A stretch of 64,000 nucleotides of DNA from UA16 sp905478895 (lineage in GTDB: Bacteria > Bacteroidota > Bacteroidia > Flavobacteriales_D > Sanyastnellaceae). Each line of letters opens with the position of its first letter. Positions within the stretch are counted from its first letter, which is position 1. The stretch spans positions 744,001 through 808,000 of the forward strand of contig CALSQO010000001.1 of assembly GCA_943788495.1 (NCBI GenBank), read 5' to 3'. The position numbers were made by a program, and so were the translations under genes. This document shows positions 27,510 to 36,763 of this stretch, piece by piece. A model generated the notes under the pieces. That model saw only the letters and a list, made by a program, of their open reading frames with translations. It was not told where the DNA came from and searched no databases.

Positions 27510-30500
27510 CACATATTTCTGCGGTATGCGCCGCCAACTTCGAACAACGCTTCACTCAGTTGGCCCAAGGTGCAAGTCTTCACCGCTTCCAGCAGGGACT
27601 CGAATACATTTTCACCGTCCACCGCTGCTTTCTGAATGCCGGCAATGGCGATGCTCGCCTCCTGGGCGTAGCGCTTGTGCATCGCTTGTACGTGCATCAG
27701 CTGGCCTTCTTTTTCAGCGGATTCAGCCCGGATTACTTCTCCGGGTGTGAGCGTTGGGCTGCCGTTTTTCGCCAGGAAGGTATTGACTCCGATGATGGGG
27801 AACTCTCCGGTATGCTTCAGCATTTCATAATGCAAACTTTCTTCCTGAATGCGCGAACGCTGGTACATTGTTTCCATCGCACCGATGACTCCACCGCGCT
27901 CTGTGATGCGATCAAACTCGGTCATAACCGCTTCTTCTACCAGATCAGTTAAGGCTTCGATGATGAAGCTCCCTTGCAATGGGTTTTCATTTTTGGTCAG
28001 GCCCAACTCCTTATTGATGATCAATTGGATGGCCATGGCGCGCCGCACACTGTGCTCCGTTGGCGTGGTAATGGCTTCGTCGTAGGCATTGGTGTGCAGG
28101 GAATTGCAATTGTCATAAATCGCATAGAGCGCTTGCAAGGTTGTTCGAATGTCATTGAAGTCAATTTCTTGCGCATGCAACGAACGTCCCGACGTTTGAA
28201 TGTGGTACTTCAGCATCTGCGCCCGCGGGCTGGCCTTGTACTTCTCTCGCATGGCCTTGGCCCAAATGCGGCGCGCTACCCGGCCAATGACGGCGTATTC
28301 AGGGTCAATGCCATTGGAGAAGAAAAAACTCAAATTGGGACCGAACTGATCCAGCTCCATGCCGCGGCTCAGGTAGTATTCTACGTAGGTGAACCCATTG
28401 GCCAACGTGAACGCCAATTGCGTAATTGGATTGGCACCTGCTTCGGCGATGTGGTATCCGCTAATGGAAACGCTATAGAAGTTGCGAACCGATCGATTGA
28501 TGAAGGATTCTTGGACATCCCCCATCAAGCGCAATGCAAATTCTGTTGAAAATATGCACGTGTTCTGTGCTTGATCTTCCTTGAGGATATCCGCTTGGAC
28601 TGTGCCACGCACTTGGCTCATGGCTTCGGCCTTCATTTGCGTGTAAACCTCAGGAGGCAGGACTTCGTCTCCGGTGCATCCCAGAAGCAGCAGACCGAGT
28701 CCATTGTGTCCTTCGGGAAGTTCTCCCTCATACTTAGGACGCGGCATTCCCCGATCATCCCATTTGGCGCGTAAGACTTCTTCTACGGCGTCTTCCATGC
28801 CATTTTCCCGAATGTATTGCTCACAACGTTGATCGGTTGCAGCATTCAGGAAAAAGGCCAAAACGATGGGCGCAGGACCATTGATGGTCATCGACACGCT
28901 GGTGGAAGGGGAGCAGAGATCAAATCCGCTGTAGAGTTTCTTGGCATCGTCAACCGAGCAGACACTCACGCCGCTGTTGCCAACTTTTCCATAGATATCG
29001 GGCCGACGATCCGGGTCCCGACCATAGAGCGTTACACTATCGAAGGCAGTGGATAGCCGCTTGGCAGGTATGCCTTGTGAAACGTAGTGAAATCGTTTGT
29101 TGGTGCGCTCCGGCCCTCCTTCACCGGCAAACATTCGGGCGGGATCTTCTCCCTCGCGTTTGAAGGGGTAGATGCCTGCCGTATAGGGGAAGTGCCCGGG
29201 TAAATTTTCCTGTAGCGACCAACGCGTTAAGTCTCCCCATCCCGAAATACGTGGCGTTGCAATTTTGGGAATCTGCAATTGAGAGAGGCTCTCCTGATGC
29301 GTTTCGATTTTGATTTCTTTTCCACGCACTTGAAACGTATAAACAGCGTCTTCATAGCGCGCCTTCAATTTCGGCCAATGTTCGAGCCACTCCAAAATTT
29401 TAGGATCCAAGTCCATGCGGACTTCTTTGGCCTTTTCGTCCAGGGCTTCTGAGGCGTTGTCTGCGATGAGACGCTGCGCTTCTTGCAAGGATTGCAATTG
29501 GTCGGCTGTTCTAGCTTGTTCTTCGGTCCAAGCATTGTACGCTCTGACCTGCTCTGCAATTTCGCTGAGGTAACGCGTCCGTTTCGGTGGAATGACAAAG
29601 AGTTTCTCGCTCGATTGCTCGGAGGCCGGATCCGGAAGAGCAAACGGGGCGTTTGCTCGCTCAGACAGGCATTTCATGAGCGACGCGAAGAGTTGATTCG
29701 TCCCAGGATCATTGAATTGAGATGCAATGGTGCCGACGATAGGCAATGCATCGTCCTTGGCCTCCCAGAGATCGTGGTTACGCTTGAATTGTTTCCGCAC
29801 GTCGCGGATCGCATCGAGGGCGCCGCGCTTGTCAAACTTATTGATGGCAACAACATCGGCGAAGTCGAGCATATCGATTTTCTCCAGTTGCGTTGCTGCG
29901 CCAAATTCAGGGGTCATGACATACAACGAAACATCACTGTGGTCCATGATTTCAGTGTCACTTTGTCCGATTCCGCTTGTCTCGAGGACGATGAGGTCAA
30001 ACCCGCTGGCTCGGAGGACATCCAATCCCTCCGAAACATGTTTGGACAGGGCGAGATTGGATTGGCGCGTTGCGAGTGACCGCATGTACACCCGATCATC
30101 GTGAATGGCATTCATTCGAATGCGATCGCCAAGCAATGCACCGCCTGTCTTTCGTTTTGAAGGGTCAACGCTGATGAGGCCGATGGACTTTTCGGGAAAG
30201 GCATGGAGGAAACGCCGCACCAATTCATCCACCATGGATGATTTCCCAGCTCCACCGGTTCCTGTAATGCCTAAGACGGGCACCTGCGGCAAATCCGGGT
30301 GTGCCGACCTGAACGCGACGCTGAACCCCGATGGGTCCAACTCAGCTGCTGTAATGCAGCGGGCAATGGCACGGTGATCGCGCTTTCCAATGGATTCGAA
30401 TTCTTCTTGAAGCGACGCTGCTCCTTCAACCGTCTGAAAGTCACACCGCCCAATCAAATCATTGATCATGCCCTGCAGTCCCATGGACCTTCCATCGTCT

Positions 30501-30871
30501 GGATGATAGATGCGTTCAATGCCATAGCCGTGCAATTCCTTTATTTCTTCCGGCAAAATGGTGCCGCCTCCGCCACCAAAAATCTTGATATGACTGGCGT
30601 TTCGTTGGTCCAAGAGGTCCTTCATGTATTTGAAGTACTCCATGTGTCCGCCTTGGTAAGAAGTCATGGCAATCGCCTGCGCATCCTCTTGAATGGCGCA
30701 ATTGACCACCTCGTCAACGCTTCGATCATGGCCGAGGTGAATCACTTCGCATCCTGAGCGTTGCATGATTCGTCGCATGATGTTGATGGCGGCATCGTGC
30801 CCATCAAAGAGGCTTGCGGCGGTTACAATTCGAACCTTATTCGTAGGGGTGTAGACGGTGTCTTTTTCCAT
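27509..30871 (-). CDS. icmF: Fused isobutyryl-CoA mutase IcmF (B12-dependent)
   Basis: About 1,120 residues; ATG 30871 (MEKDTVYTP) matches the family N-terminus better than 30889. Three parts follow in the order unique to IcmF: a cobalamin-binding domain with the base-off histidine in SLFDGHDAA and GGGGGTILPEE; a MeaB-like G-protein chaperone with Walker A GTGGAGKSS and later NKFD; and the acyl-CoA mutase domain with ARMFAGEGGPERTNKRF, LSTAFDSVTLYG, DIYGKVGNSGVS and SVSMTINGPAP. IcmF interconverts isobutyryl- and n-butyryl-CoA, and in some species isovaleryl- and pivalyl-CoA, linking valine/leucine carbon to fatty acid pools. A minus-strand -7 box TACCTTTG lies at 30927-30934. Confidence 0.95.
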   Translation of the reverse strand: MEKDTVYTPTNKVRIVTAASLFDGHDAAINIMRRIMQRSGCEVIHLGHDRSVDEVVNCAIQEDAQAIAMTSYQGGHMEYFKYMKDLLDQRNASHIKIFGGGGGTILPEEIKELHGYGIERIYHPDDGRSMGLQGMINDLIGRCDFQTVEGAASLQEEFESIGKRDHRAIARCITAAELDPSGFSVAFRSAHPDLPQVPVLGITGTGGAGKSSMVDELVRRFLHAFPEKSIGLISVDPSKRKTGGALLGDRIRMNAIHDDRVYMRSLATRQSNLALSKHVSEGLDVLRASGFDLIVLETSGIGQSDTEIMDHSDVSLYVMTPEFGAATQLEKIDMLDFADVVAINKFDKRGALDAIRDVRKQFKRNHDLWEAKDDALPIVGTIASQFNDPGTNQLFASLMKCLSERANAPFALPDPASEQSSEKLFVIPPKRTRYLSEIAEQVRAYNAWTEEQARTADQLQSLQEAQRLIADNASEALDEKAKEVRMDLDPKILEWLEHWPKLKARYEDAVYTFQVRGKEIKIETHQESLSQLQIPKIATPRISGWGDLTRWSLQENLPGHFPYTAGIYPFKREGEDPARMFAGEGGPERTNKRFHYVSQGIPAKRLSTAFDSVTLYGRDPDRRPDIYGKVGNSGVSVCSVDDAKKLYSGFDLCSPSTSVSMTINGPAPIVLAFFLNAATDQRCEQYIRENGMEDAVEEVLRAKWDDRGMPRPKYEGELPEGHNGLGLLLLGCTGDEVLPPEVYTQMKAEAMSQVRGTVQADILKEDQAQNTCIFSTEFALRLMGDVQESFINRSVRNFYSVSISGYHIAEAGANPITQLAFTLANGFTYVEYYLSRGMELDQFGPNLSFFFSNGIDPEYAVIGRVARRIWAKAMREKYKASPRAQMLKYHIQTSGRSLHAQEIDFNDIRTTLQALYAIYDNCNSLHTNAYDEAITTPTEHSVRRAMAIQLIINKELGLTKNENPLQGSFIIEALTDLVEEAVMTEFDRITERGGVIGAMETMYQRSRIQEESLHYEMLKHTGEFPIIGVNTFLAKNGSPTLTPGEVIRAESAEKEGQLMHVQAMHKRYAQEASIAIAGIQKAAVDGENVFESLLEAVKTCTLGQLSEALFEVGGAYRRNM

Positions 30872-30963
30872 TCCAGTAGACCATATCATTGATGGCGCAG
30901 GTCATCTGCGAGCCAGTAGGGTAATGCAAAGGTAGGATTTTAGCCTCCGTTGCCTGCATGCGT

Positions 30964-30971
30964 TATTTTCG
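30964..30971 (+). promoter_or_regulatory. -7 promoter element of rluF, leaderless type
   Basis: TATTTTCG ends exactly 4 bases before ATG 30976. Confidence 0.5.
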
Positions 30972-30975
30972 CACC

Positions 30976-31686
30976 ATGAATGATGCACCAGAAGGAACGA
31001 GGATCAACAAATATTTCACGCAAGTGGGCCACTGCTCAAGGAGAGCAGCCGATAAGCTTATCGAGAAGGGCGCTGTGAAAATCAACGGCGTGGTATCGGT
31101 GCCAGGAACCAAGGTGATGCCGGGGGATGTGGTGACCGTAAATGGGATTGAAGTCAAAAAAAATGATGAGACGGCACCTGTTTACATCGCGCTGAACAAG
31201 CCAGTGGGGATCGTTTGCACAACGGACACGAAGCGTGAGAAAGACAACATCATTGATTTTGTCAAATACCCCACTCGGATTTTTCCAGTGGGACGCTTGG
31301 ACAAAATGAGCGAAGGATTGATCCTGTTGACGGATGACGGCGACATTGTGAACCACATATTGCGCGAACGAAATGGCCATGAAAAAGAGTACATCGTCAC
31401 CCTCAATCGTCCATTTGATGACGAGTTTATCCAAACCATGTCCACGGGGGTTTCCATACTTGACACGTTTACTCGGCCGTGCAGGGTGACGCGAATGTCC
31501 TCCAATCAATTCCGAATTATTTTGGTTCAGGGGTTGAACCGCCAGATTCGAAGAATGTGCGAAGCACTGGGGCATCGCGTGATTCGATTGAAACGTATTC
31601 GGGTCATGTCGCTCGAATTGGACACTGCGCCCGGGAAATGGCGCCTGTTGACTGAAAAAGAGGTGAGCAAGCTGCGCGGCGCCTGA
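30976..31686 (+). CDS. rluF: 23S rRNA pseudouridine synthase RluF
   Basis: 236 residues from ATG 30976. An N-terminal S4 RNA-binding domain (TRINKYFTQVGHCSRRAADKLI) precedes the RsuA/RluB-family catalytic domain with the aspartate in PVGRLDKMSEGLILLT. QGLNRQIRRMCEALGH and the KRIRVMSL segment fit RluF, which modifies U2604 (E. coli numbering) in 23S rRNA and is distinguished by R-I-R after the RRM motif. A single gene with its own promoter, divergent from icmF. Confidence 0.9.
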   Translation: MNDAPEGTRINKYFTQVGHCSRRAADKLIEKGAVKINGVVSVPGTKVMPGDVVTVNGIEVKKNDETAPVYIALNKPVGIVCTTDTKREKDNIIDFVKYPTRIFPVGRLDKMSEGLILLTDDGDIVNHILRERNGHEKEYIVTLNRPFDDEFIQTMSTGVSILDTFTRPCRVTRMSSNQFRIILVQGLNRQIRRMCEALGHRVIRLKRIRVMSLELDTAPGKWRLLTEKEVSKLRGA

Positions 31687-31857
31687 ACACGAAAGACCGC
31701 GGACAATTCGTTGGTCCATCCGGTCCCACAGGTTGCAACTTGAGAAATCCATCCCACTTCTGCCGGATTTCTGTTATTTTGCGCTCTCAATGGAAAAAGC
31801 CGTGCAACGTCCCTGAGTTGAAATGCGTCTTATCCCTGACACCCGAACCCCTGGAAA

Positions 31858-34800
31858 ATGCCATATCCTGCTACAGATATATTGAGTCCTGCAAAGATCC
31901 GCGCGAAGCAATTTTGCCTCTTGTTGGGATTTTTCTCACTGATCCTCCTGCCCGCTCAATTGCATGCGCAATTGATTGACATCACATGGGAGGTGGATAC
32001 CGCCTTTTATGAGGCGACGGAGCCTCATCCCACGACCGCTGGTACATTGCTTTTTGAGGATCTCTATGGCTATGTCACCTATGAGGTTTACGCAAACTTC
32101 ATGAATGAGACCGATAAGTTGATTGCCATTTATTCGGACGTTGAGGCGTTCGATGTGGCTCCGATGTTCATCAATGCGCCATGTGGTTGTTTCAATCCTT
32201 TATTTGGCGACGTTCTCCTCGGTGGAGCCCAGAACGCAGCTTTCTTTCCCTCTTTTCCAGAAATTGAGTTCGACTCGTACTGGACCATTGGGATGAACGC
32301 AACAGAACAGAGCTTGATTGGAAATCCTGCTTATACGTCGACAGCAATGTGCTCTGAGACCGTTGTTGATGGTAGCCTTTTTGTGCTTCCGGATGTCGCA
32401 GTTGAGGCGGGTGAAGATTTGAGGATTAAGATTGCTCAAGTGACTACCTGCGGTGGATTCTCAATAAGTGCCTGCTTTAATGTCTTCATTGAAGGGGACA
32501 ATGATGATATCCAGGATTACTGCATTGATGCCAATGCGGAGGGAGGAAATCCGTTAGAAGTTCCTAACCCTTGCGCAAACTACCTGACCTCTGATGCGCA
32601 AATTGAGGTGATGCAAGGCATTGATTGCTATGGTGATTTGGCGGTCGTCGATGTGGCGGTCAACGGAGTTCAACCAATCACTTATGAGCTCTACAACGCC
32701 ATCGATCAATCGTTGGTAGCGAGTCAAGTGGATAACGTGACATTTAGTGGCATTGAGGAGGGGGACTATTACGTTGCCATTGTCGACGGCAATACCTGCC
32801 GTGATACCTCAGATACATTTGGCTTTACGGAGCCGCTCGAATTGCTCGCATCTTGGGAGTTGCTCGAGGATAATGTTTGTGCAGACTCTTTGACGGCAGC
32901 CGTCCAACTGACCTTTGATGGCGGGACGGGTACCCTTGATATCGTGGCCTTCTCAGCTGAAAATGTTGGCTCTGGTCTGGCCCCGAACGGAGACTACCAA
33001 TGGTTGGAACTGGATTGCGTCAACGGCAACGGAGAATGGGAGTTTCAGGTGGAAGATCAAAATGGTTGCCAAGTGGATACGAGCATTACGATTTCGTGCA
33101 TTGAGCCACTCGAATTGGAAGTTACCGCGAGCGACATCACATGTTTTGATTACAACGATGGTGCCATCACTGGTTTCATGTCCGGGGGGACAGGGGAGTT
33201 GGTCCTTACGGGGTCGCCCGCACTGAATGAGAATATCGCTGGAGTTGATTTTGTCTCGATTGATTTGACCAACGTTCAACCCGCGGATTACCTTCTCGTG
33301 GTGACCGATGCAAATGAGTGTTCTGTTTCGGCTGAAGTCAGCTTAGTTGAGCCTGATCCCGTGACCGTTGAGGTTGTAGTCACAGATTTGATTTGTGCCG
33401 ATGAATGTGATGGGGTTGCAGACATTGAAGCATTTGGTGGGACAGGTGATTTTGATTATTCGGTAGTGGATGAGGATGAGATGGAATGGGAACTGGATGC
33501 CTTGTGCGCAGGAGTTTATTTGGCGAATGCGACCGACTTGAATGGATGTGTAGTTCAGGACACCTTTGTCGTGAATTCGCCGGAGCTGATTTCATTTGAT
33601 GTTTCAATTCTGGATGTGACGTGTTTTGGTGAGGCGAATGGTAGCCTTTGTGTCGAAAATGCTTCGGGAGGGACTGGTGCCCTGCTGTTTCAGGTAGACC
33701 CTCCAGCTGAGGGCTTTGTTGAGGACACTTGTTTCAATGTAGGAGCAGGATCATTTGTTTTGAGTGTTTTGGACGCTGCGGGGTGTGTTGTGAGTTCTGA
33801 TCCGCAACTGCTGATTGAGCCGGACCCCATCCAATTGATTTTGGAACCATTTGATGTTTCTTGTACTTCTTTCGATGATGGGATGCTTTCTGTTTCTGGC
33901 ATCGGAGGGACTGGAGCGCTGTCACTTATCGAGCCAGCGGAAGAATCACTGCCTTATACCCTCGAAAACCTTGCTCCAGGTCCCATCGAAGTGATGGTGG
34001 AAGATGAAAACGGTTGTTCAATGGTCGGCAATTCAGAAATCATTGAACCCGATTCGTTAATGGTAGAATGGTTGGTGCTGGAAGAAGTGGTTTGTGGCGG
34101 GGATTGCGACGGATCGGCAGTAGTCGACTTTTCAGGGGGAACGGGTGCGGTAATTCTCACACTGAATGGGACGGATGATTTTGATTTTAACGCCCTTTGC
34201 GCGGGACCTTATACAGCCAATGTGATCGATGGCAATTTGTGTGAGGATTCTACACAATTTGAAATCTTAGAGCCCGACCCCATTGAAGTGTTGATTGATG
34301 TCACCAATGTGACCTGCACTGGAATGAGCGATGGAGCCGTGAATGTATTCCCAATTGGAGGGACCGGAGACATTGTTTGGGAAATCGCACAAGAAGGCAT
34401 CGACCTGTTCAACCTCTATGAAGGAGTATACAATGTCACCGCAATCGATTCCACAGGATGCGTGGAAGACACAGCGTTTGTGGTTGCTGCTGATGAGGTG
34501 ACAGATATGATCTTAAATATGCTCAGTTCTCCCGTTACCTGTTGGAACGAGCAAGATGGCACCGCTACCGCCTCTCTGGTTGGCGGTTACCAGCCGGTCG
34601 AATTCTTGTGGAGTGATCTACTGGCTCAGACAACAGCGACAGCCACTGGGCTTTTTGAAGACACTTATTCCGTGGTGGTGACGGATAGTTTGGGCTGCAC
34701 CTTGACGGACGTCGTCGTGGTTGAGCCAACCATAGGATGCTTCTTTATTGCCGAAGCGATAACACCCAATGGCGATGGATACAACGACGAGTGGATTGTA

Positions 34801-35001
34801 GGGGGATTGGAATTTTTCCCAACGGCGACAGTCAAGGTATATAACCGATGGGGCCAAGAGCTATTCTCTTCCATTGGTTATGATGTCCGTTGGGACGGAC
34901 GTTATAACAACGCTCCTTTGCCAATGGCTGATTACTACTACGTCATTGAATTTTCGGATTCACAGGATCCCATCACTGGAACCGTTACCCTAAAATACTG
35001 A
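31858..35001 (+). CDS. T9SS type B secreted protein with SprB-like repeats
   Basis: 1,047 residues. A signal peptide ends near LPAQLHAQ. Next comes one copy of the unknown ~170-residue domain shared with the genes at 2-4129 and 36001 (YVTYEVYANF, LIAIYS, FDSYWTIG, DGSLFVLP, KIAQVTT). About nine ~75-residue SprB-like repeats follow, each with the pattern D..C.....GSA.V...GGTG....L, EPDPI and GCVV or similar. The C-terminus is the gliding-motility type B sorting domain (AITPNGDGYNDEWIV, VKVYNRWGQELF, PMADYYYVIEF). Likely a repetitive surface adhesin. Four bases later starts a PorP/SprF gene, the usual partner of such substrates. Confidence 0.87.
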   Translation: MPYPATDILSPAKIRAKQFCLLLGFFSLILLPAQLHAQLIDITWEVDTAFYEATEPHPTTAGTLLFEDLYGYVTYEVYANFMNETDKLIAIYSDVEAFDVAPMFINAPCGCFNPLFGDVLLGGAQNAAFFPSFPEIEFDSYWTIGMNATEQSLIGNPAYTSTAMCSETVVDGSLFVLPDVAVEAGEDLRIKIAQVTTCGGFSISACFNVFIEGDNDDIQDYCIDANAEGGNPLEVPNPCANYLTSDAQIEVMQGIDCYGDLAVVDVAVNGVQPITYELYNAIDQSLVASQVDNVTFSGIEEGDYYVAIVDGNTCRDTSDTFGFTEPLELLASWELLEDNVCADSLTAAVQLTFDGGTGTLDIVAFSAENVGSGLAPNGDYQWLELDCVNGNGEWEFQVEDQNGCQVDTSITISCIEPLELEVTASDITCFDYNDGAITGFMSGGTGELVLTGSPALNENIAGVDFVSIDLTNVQPADYLLVVTDANECSVSAEVSLVEPDPVTVEVVVTDLICADECDGVADIEAFGGTGDFDYSVVDEDEMEWELDALCAGVYLANATDLNGCVVQDTFVVNSPELISFDVSILDVTCFGEANGSLCVENASGGTGALLFQVDPPAEGFVEDTCFNVGAGSFVLSVLDAAGCVVSSDPQLLIEPDPIQLILEPFDVSCTSFDDGMLSVSGIGGTGALSLIEPAEESLPYTLENLAPGPIEVMVEDENGCSMVGNSEIIEPDSLMVEWLVLEEVVCGGDCDGSAVVDFSGGTGAVILTLNGTDDFDFNALCAGPYTANVIDGNLCEDSTQFEILEPDPIEVLIDVTNVTCTGMSDGAVNVFPIGGTGDIVWEIAQEGIDLFNLYEGVYNVTAIDSTGCVEDTAFVVAADEVTDMILNMLSSPVTCWNEQDGTATASLVGGYQPVEFLWSDLLAQTTATATGLFEDTYSVVVTDSLGCTLTDVVVVEPTIGCFFIAEAITPNGDGYNDEWIVGGLEFFPTATVKVYNRWGQELFSSIGYDVRWDGRYNNAPLPMADYYYVIEFSDSQDPITGTVTLKY

Positions 35002-35005
35002 ACCC

Positions 35006-35974
35006 ATGAATCGATTTCTAAACACCTTGGCAGCTGTTCTGGTTTTCTTTGGCTTGGGAATAAGCTCGGCAACGGCGCAGCAATTGTTTCGACGTTCGCA
35101 GTTCATGACGAATTCATTTTTGAGCAACCCAGCTATCGCAGGCACCTTGCCAGAGACACCGATCACCATGACCTTCAGAAATCAGTGGACGGGTTTTGAC
35201 GGCGCCCCAGAGACGATGACGCTCAGCGGTCACACGGCATTGCCGAATAATGTTGGGGTAGGAGCCATCGTATACAGCGATGACACTGGCGGAGCAATCA
35301 AGCGAACGGGAGTAGAACTCGCCGGCTCGTACACCATCGATCTGAACAACTACGATGCGGTCTCTTTCGGACTGAGTTTGATGGCGAATCAATGGTCCTT
35401 TGACAATGATTTGGATGTTTGGGATGTGGAGGACCCGGCCCTTCAGTATGGAATGGAACAAAGTCTGTCGTTTGATGCGCAGTTTGGAATGATGGTGTTT
35501 GGAGATGGGTATGCTTTTGGATTTGCCATACCCAATCTGCTGCAAAGCTCCACAGGTTTGCAATCGTCATCAATTGTATCGGGGGGCGACAACAATCATT
35601 TCCGGCATTTTCGATTCATGGGGCACTATAGCTATCAAGTTTCCAATGAGTTCAGACTCGAGCCATCGGGCATGGTTCGTCTGACGGAACGGACCCCAGC
35701 GCAATTGGATGTATACCTCCGTGGTTGGTTCATGGACATGGCGTGGTTGGCGCTCGGATTCCGTACCAATGACGCAGCAATTGTGGGGGCTGGCGGCCAA
35801 TATGGTCCAGTGGGCTTGTCGTATACGTATGACATTACGAGCACCTCTGCGAGCTACTTTAGCCCGCACACGCACGAGATTACTTTAACGTACTTTGTAC
35901 CAAGATCATCAGGTTTCAGTGCAAATTCTATGAATTCCAGTCGTATTTTGGGTCGTAATCGAATTGTGAAATAG
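35006..35974 (+). CDS. PorP/SprF family T9SS membrane protein
   Basis: 322 residues: signal peptide (GLGISSATAQQ), then the family N-terminus FMTNSFLSNPAIAGT and an outer-membrane beta-barrel pattern ending in an amphipathic strand (HTHEITLTYF). PorP/SprF proteins are needed for surface export or anchoring of type B T9SS substrates such as SprB and are usually encoded right after their substrate. Here the upstream gene ends 4 bases before the start. The last ~15 residues (NSMNSSRILGRNRIVK) extend past the predicted final strand. Confidence 0.87.
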   Translation: MNRFLNTLAAVLVFFGLGISSATAQQLFRRSQFMTNSFLSNPAIAGTLPETPITMTFRNQWTGFDGAPETMTLSGHTALPNNVGVGAIVYSDDTGGAIKRTGVELAGSYTIDLNNYDAVSFGLSLMANQWSFDNDLDVWDVEDPALQYGMEQSLSFDAQFGMMVFGDGYAFGFAIPNLLQSSTGLQSSSIVSGGDNNHFRHFRFMGHYSYQVSNEFRLEPSGMVRLTERTPAQLDVYLRGWFMDMAWLALGFRTNDAAIVGAGGQYGPVGLSYTYDITSTSASYFSPHTHEITLTYFVPRSSGFSANSMNSSRILGRNRIVK

Positions 35975-36000
35975 GCTGATTGCCGAAAAGAATTAACGAG

Positions 36001-36612
36001 ATGAAGCAAGTGAGTTTGTTTGTAGCGACGCTGATTGTACCCGTTTTGGCGTGGACTCAGTTTGATCGGATTGATGTCGAAGAGATTGACAACGGAGGTG
36101 CCGTAAGCGCTCAAACTTATCGCATTTATGCAGTCATGCAGAGCGAAGGTGACGTGATTGATGCCGTGTTCGGTGAAGAGGGAAAACCGCTGACCATCGA
36201 GTCCACGGCTCCGTTTTATCAGCACCCAAAGGGCAGTGGGCTGGCCTCTGAAGTGCAGCGTTTTGACATTCAAAATGACGCGGCATTGGCCTACGATTCA
36301 TGGGTTACCATTGGCTTGGAAGACAATTACATGAATTCGCTGACTGGTTTTTTAATCGACCTTACTGATTTCGAAGCGGGAGAAACGTTGACCACCAATA
36401 ATGGAGCTTGGTTCGTGACTCCTGACAAGCGTCAAGCACTTGCGCCTGAAGACAAACGAATTTTGCTGGGCCAATTTACCACTGCGGGTGTCATCACTGG
36501 CGTAATTAACATTCATGGGCGTACCAAGGCCGAATTGGACATGGAGGGAAATGTGACAGCGGGTGCTCAGCTGATCCAAGCTGAGAACATTCGCTTCACT
36601 TGTGGCGAGTGA
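36001..36612 (+). CDS. Single-domain secreted protein, unknown 'YDSW' domain
   Basis: 204 residues from ATG 36001: a short signal peptide (LFVATLIVPVLAWTQ) and then a single copy of the ~170-residue domain repeated four times in the gene at the window start and once in the preceding T9SS protein (TYRIYAVM, DAVFGEEGKPL, LAYDSWVTIG, NGAWFVTPDKRQ, RILLGQFTT). It has no sorting domain. Being third after a T9SS substrate and PorP partner, it may be a soluble companion of that surface complex. Its stop codon coincides with the beginning of the left repeat of the inserted element. Confidence 0.75.
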   Translation: MKQVSLFVATLIVPVLAWTQFDRIDVEEIDNGGAVSAQTYRIYAVMQSEGDVIDAVFGEEGKPLTIESTAPFYQHPKGSGLASEVQRFDIQNDAALAYDSWVTIGLEDNYMNSLTGFLIDLTDFEAGETLTTNNGAWFVTPDKRQALAPEDKRILLGQFTTAGVITGVINIHGRTKAELDMEGNVTAGAQLIQAENIRFTCGE

Positions 36613-36646
36613 GCCGAAATTCGTCTCGTCCAGACCGCCAACAAAT
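36612..36646 (+). repeat. Left core (attachment-site) repeat
   Basis: AGCCGAAAT followed by a 26-base block (36621-36646) that is identical at 52096-52121. The last part, CCAGACCGCCA, resembles a tRNA acceptor strand plus CCA, but no tRNA body precedes it. Confidence 0.75.
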
Positions 36647-36652
36647 GTCACT

Positions 36653-36683
36653 AAGCCCCGTACATCCTCGGATTGCGGGGCTT
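36653..36683 (+). terminator. Terminator-like hairpin at element left end
   Basis: Eight-pair stem AAGCCCCG / CGGGGCTT with a 15-base loop, followed by CTTGTT. The T tract is weak. It would stop transcription from the 36001 gene into the element, although it lies just inside the repeat. Confidence 0.55.
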
Positions 36684-36691
36684 CTTGTTGC

Positions 36692-36719
36692 CCGTGTGTT
36701 TACCAGCGTGCTTACATTT
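36692..36719 (+). repeat. Left putative integrase arm site
   Basis: 28 bases matching 51946-51973 with one mismatch. It contains the octamer GTGTTTAC, four spacer bases, then GTGCTTAC, i.e. a tandem 8-mer with 12-base period, as expected for arm-type sites bound by the integrase N-terminal domain. Confidence 0.6.
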
Positions 36720-36751
36720 ATGAACAGGAGAGGGAGTGAACCGTGGTTTTC

Positions 36752-36759
36752 TAACTTAG
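36752..36759 (+). promoter_or_regulatory. -7 promoter element, leaderless type
   Basis: TAACTTAG ends 4 bases before ATG 36764. Same spacing as several chromosomal genes. Confidence 0.4.
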
Positions 36760-36763
36760 TATC

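Noticed and set aside
31790..31816. Eight-codon ORF (MEKAVQRP) after a TATTTTGC box upstream of the 31858 gene
   Set aside because: Could be a leader peptide, but it has no regulatory residue run or attenuator hairpin; the match may be chance.
36352..36651. Minus-strand frames at 36352-36651 and 52037-52438 sharing FVGGLDET
   Set aside because: The shared peptide is only the translation of the core repeat; both frames overlap real genes on either strand.
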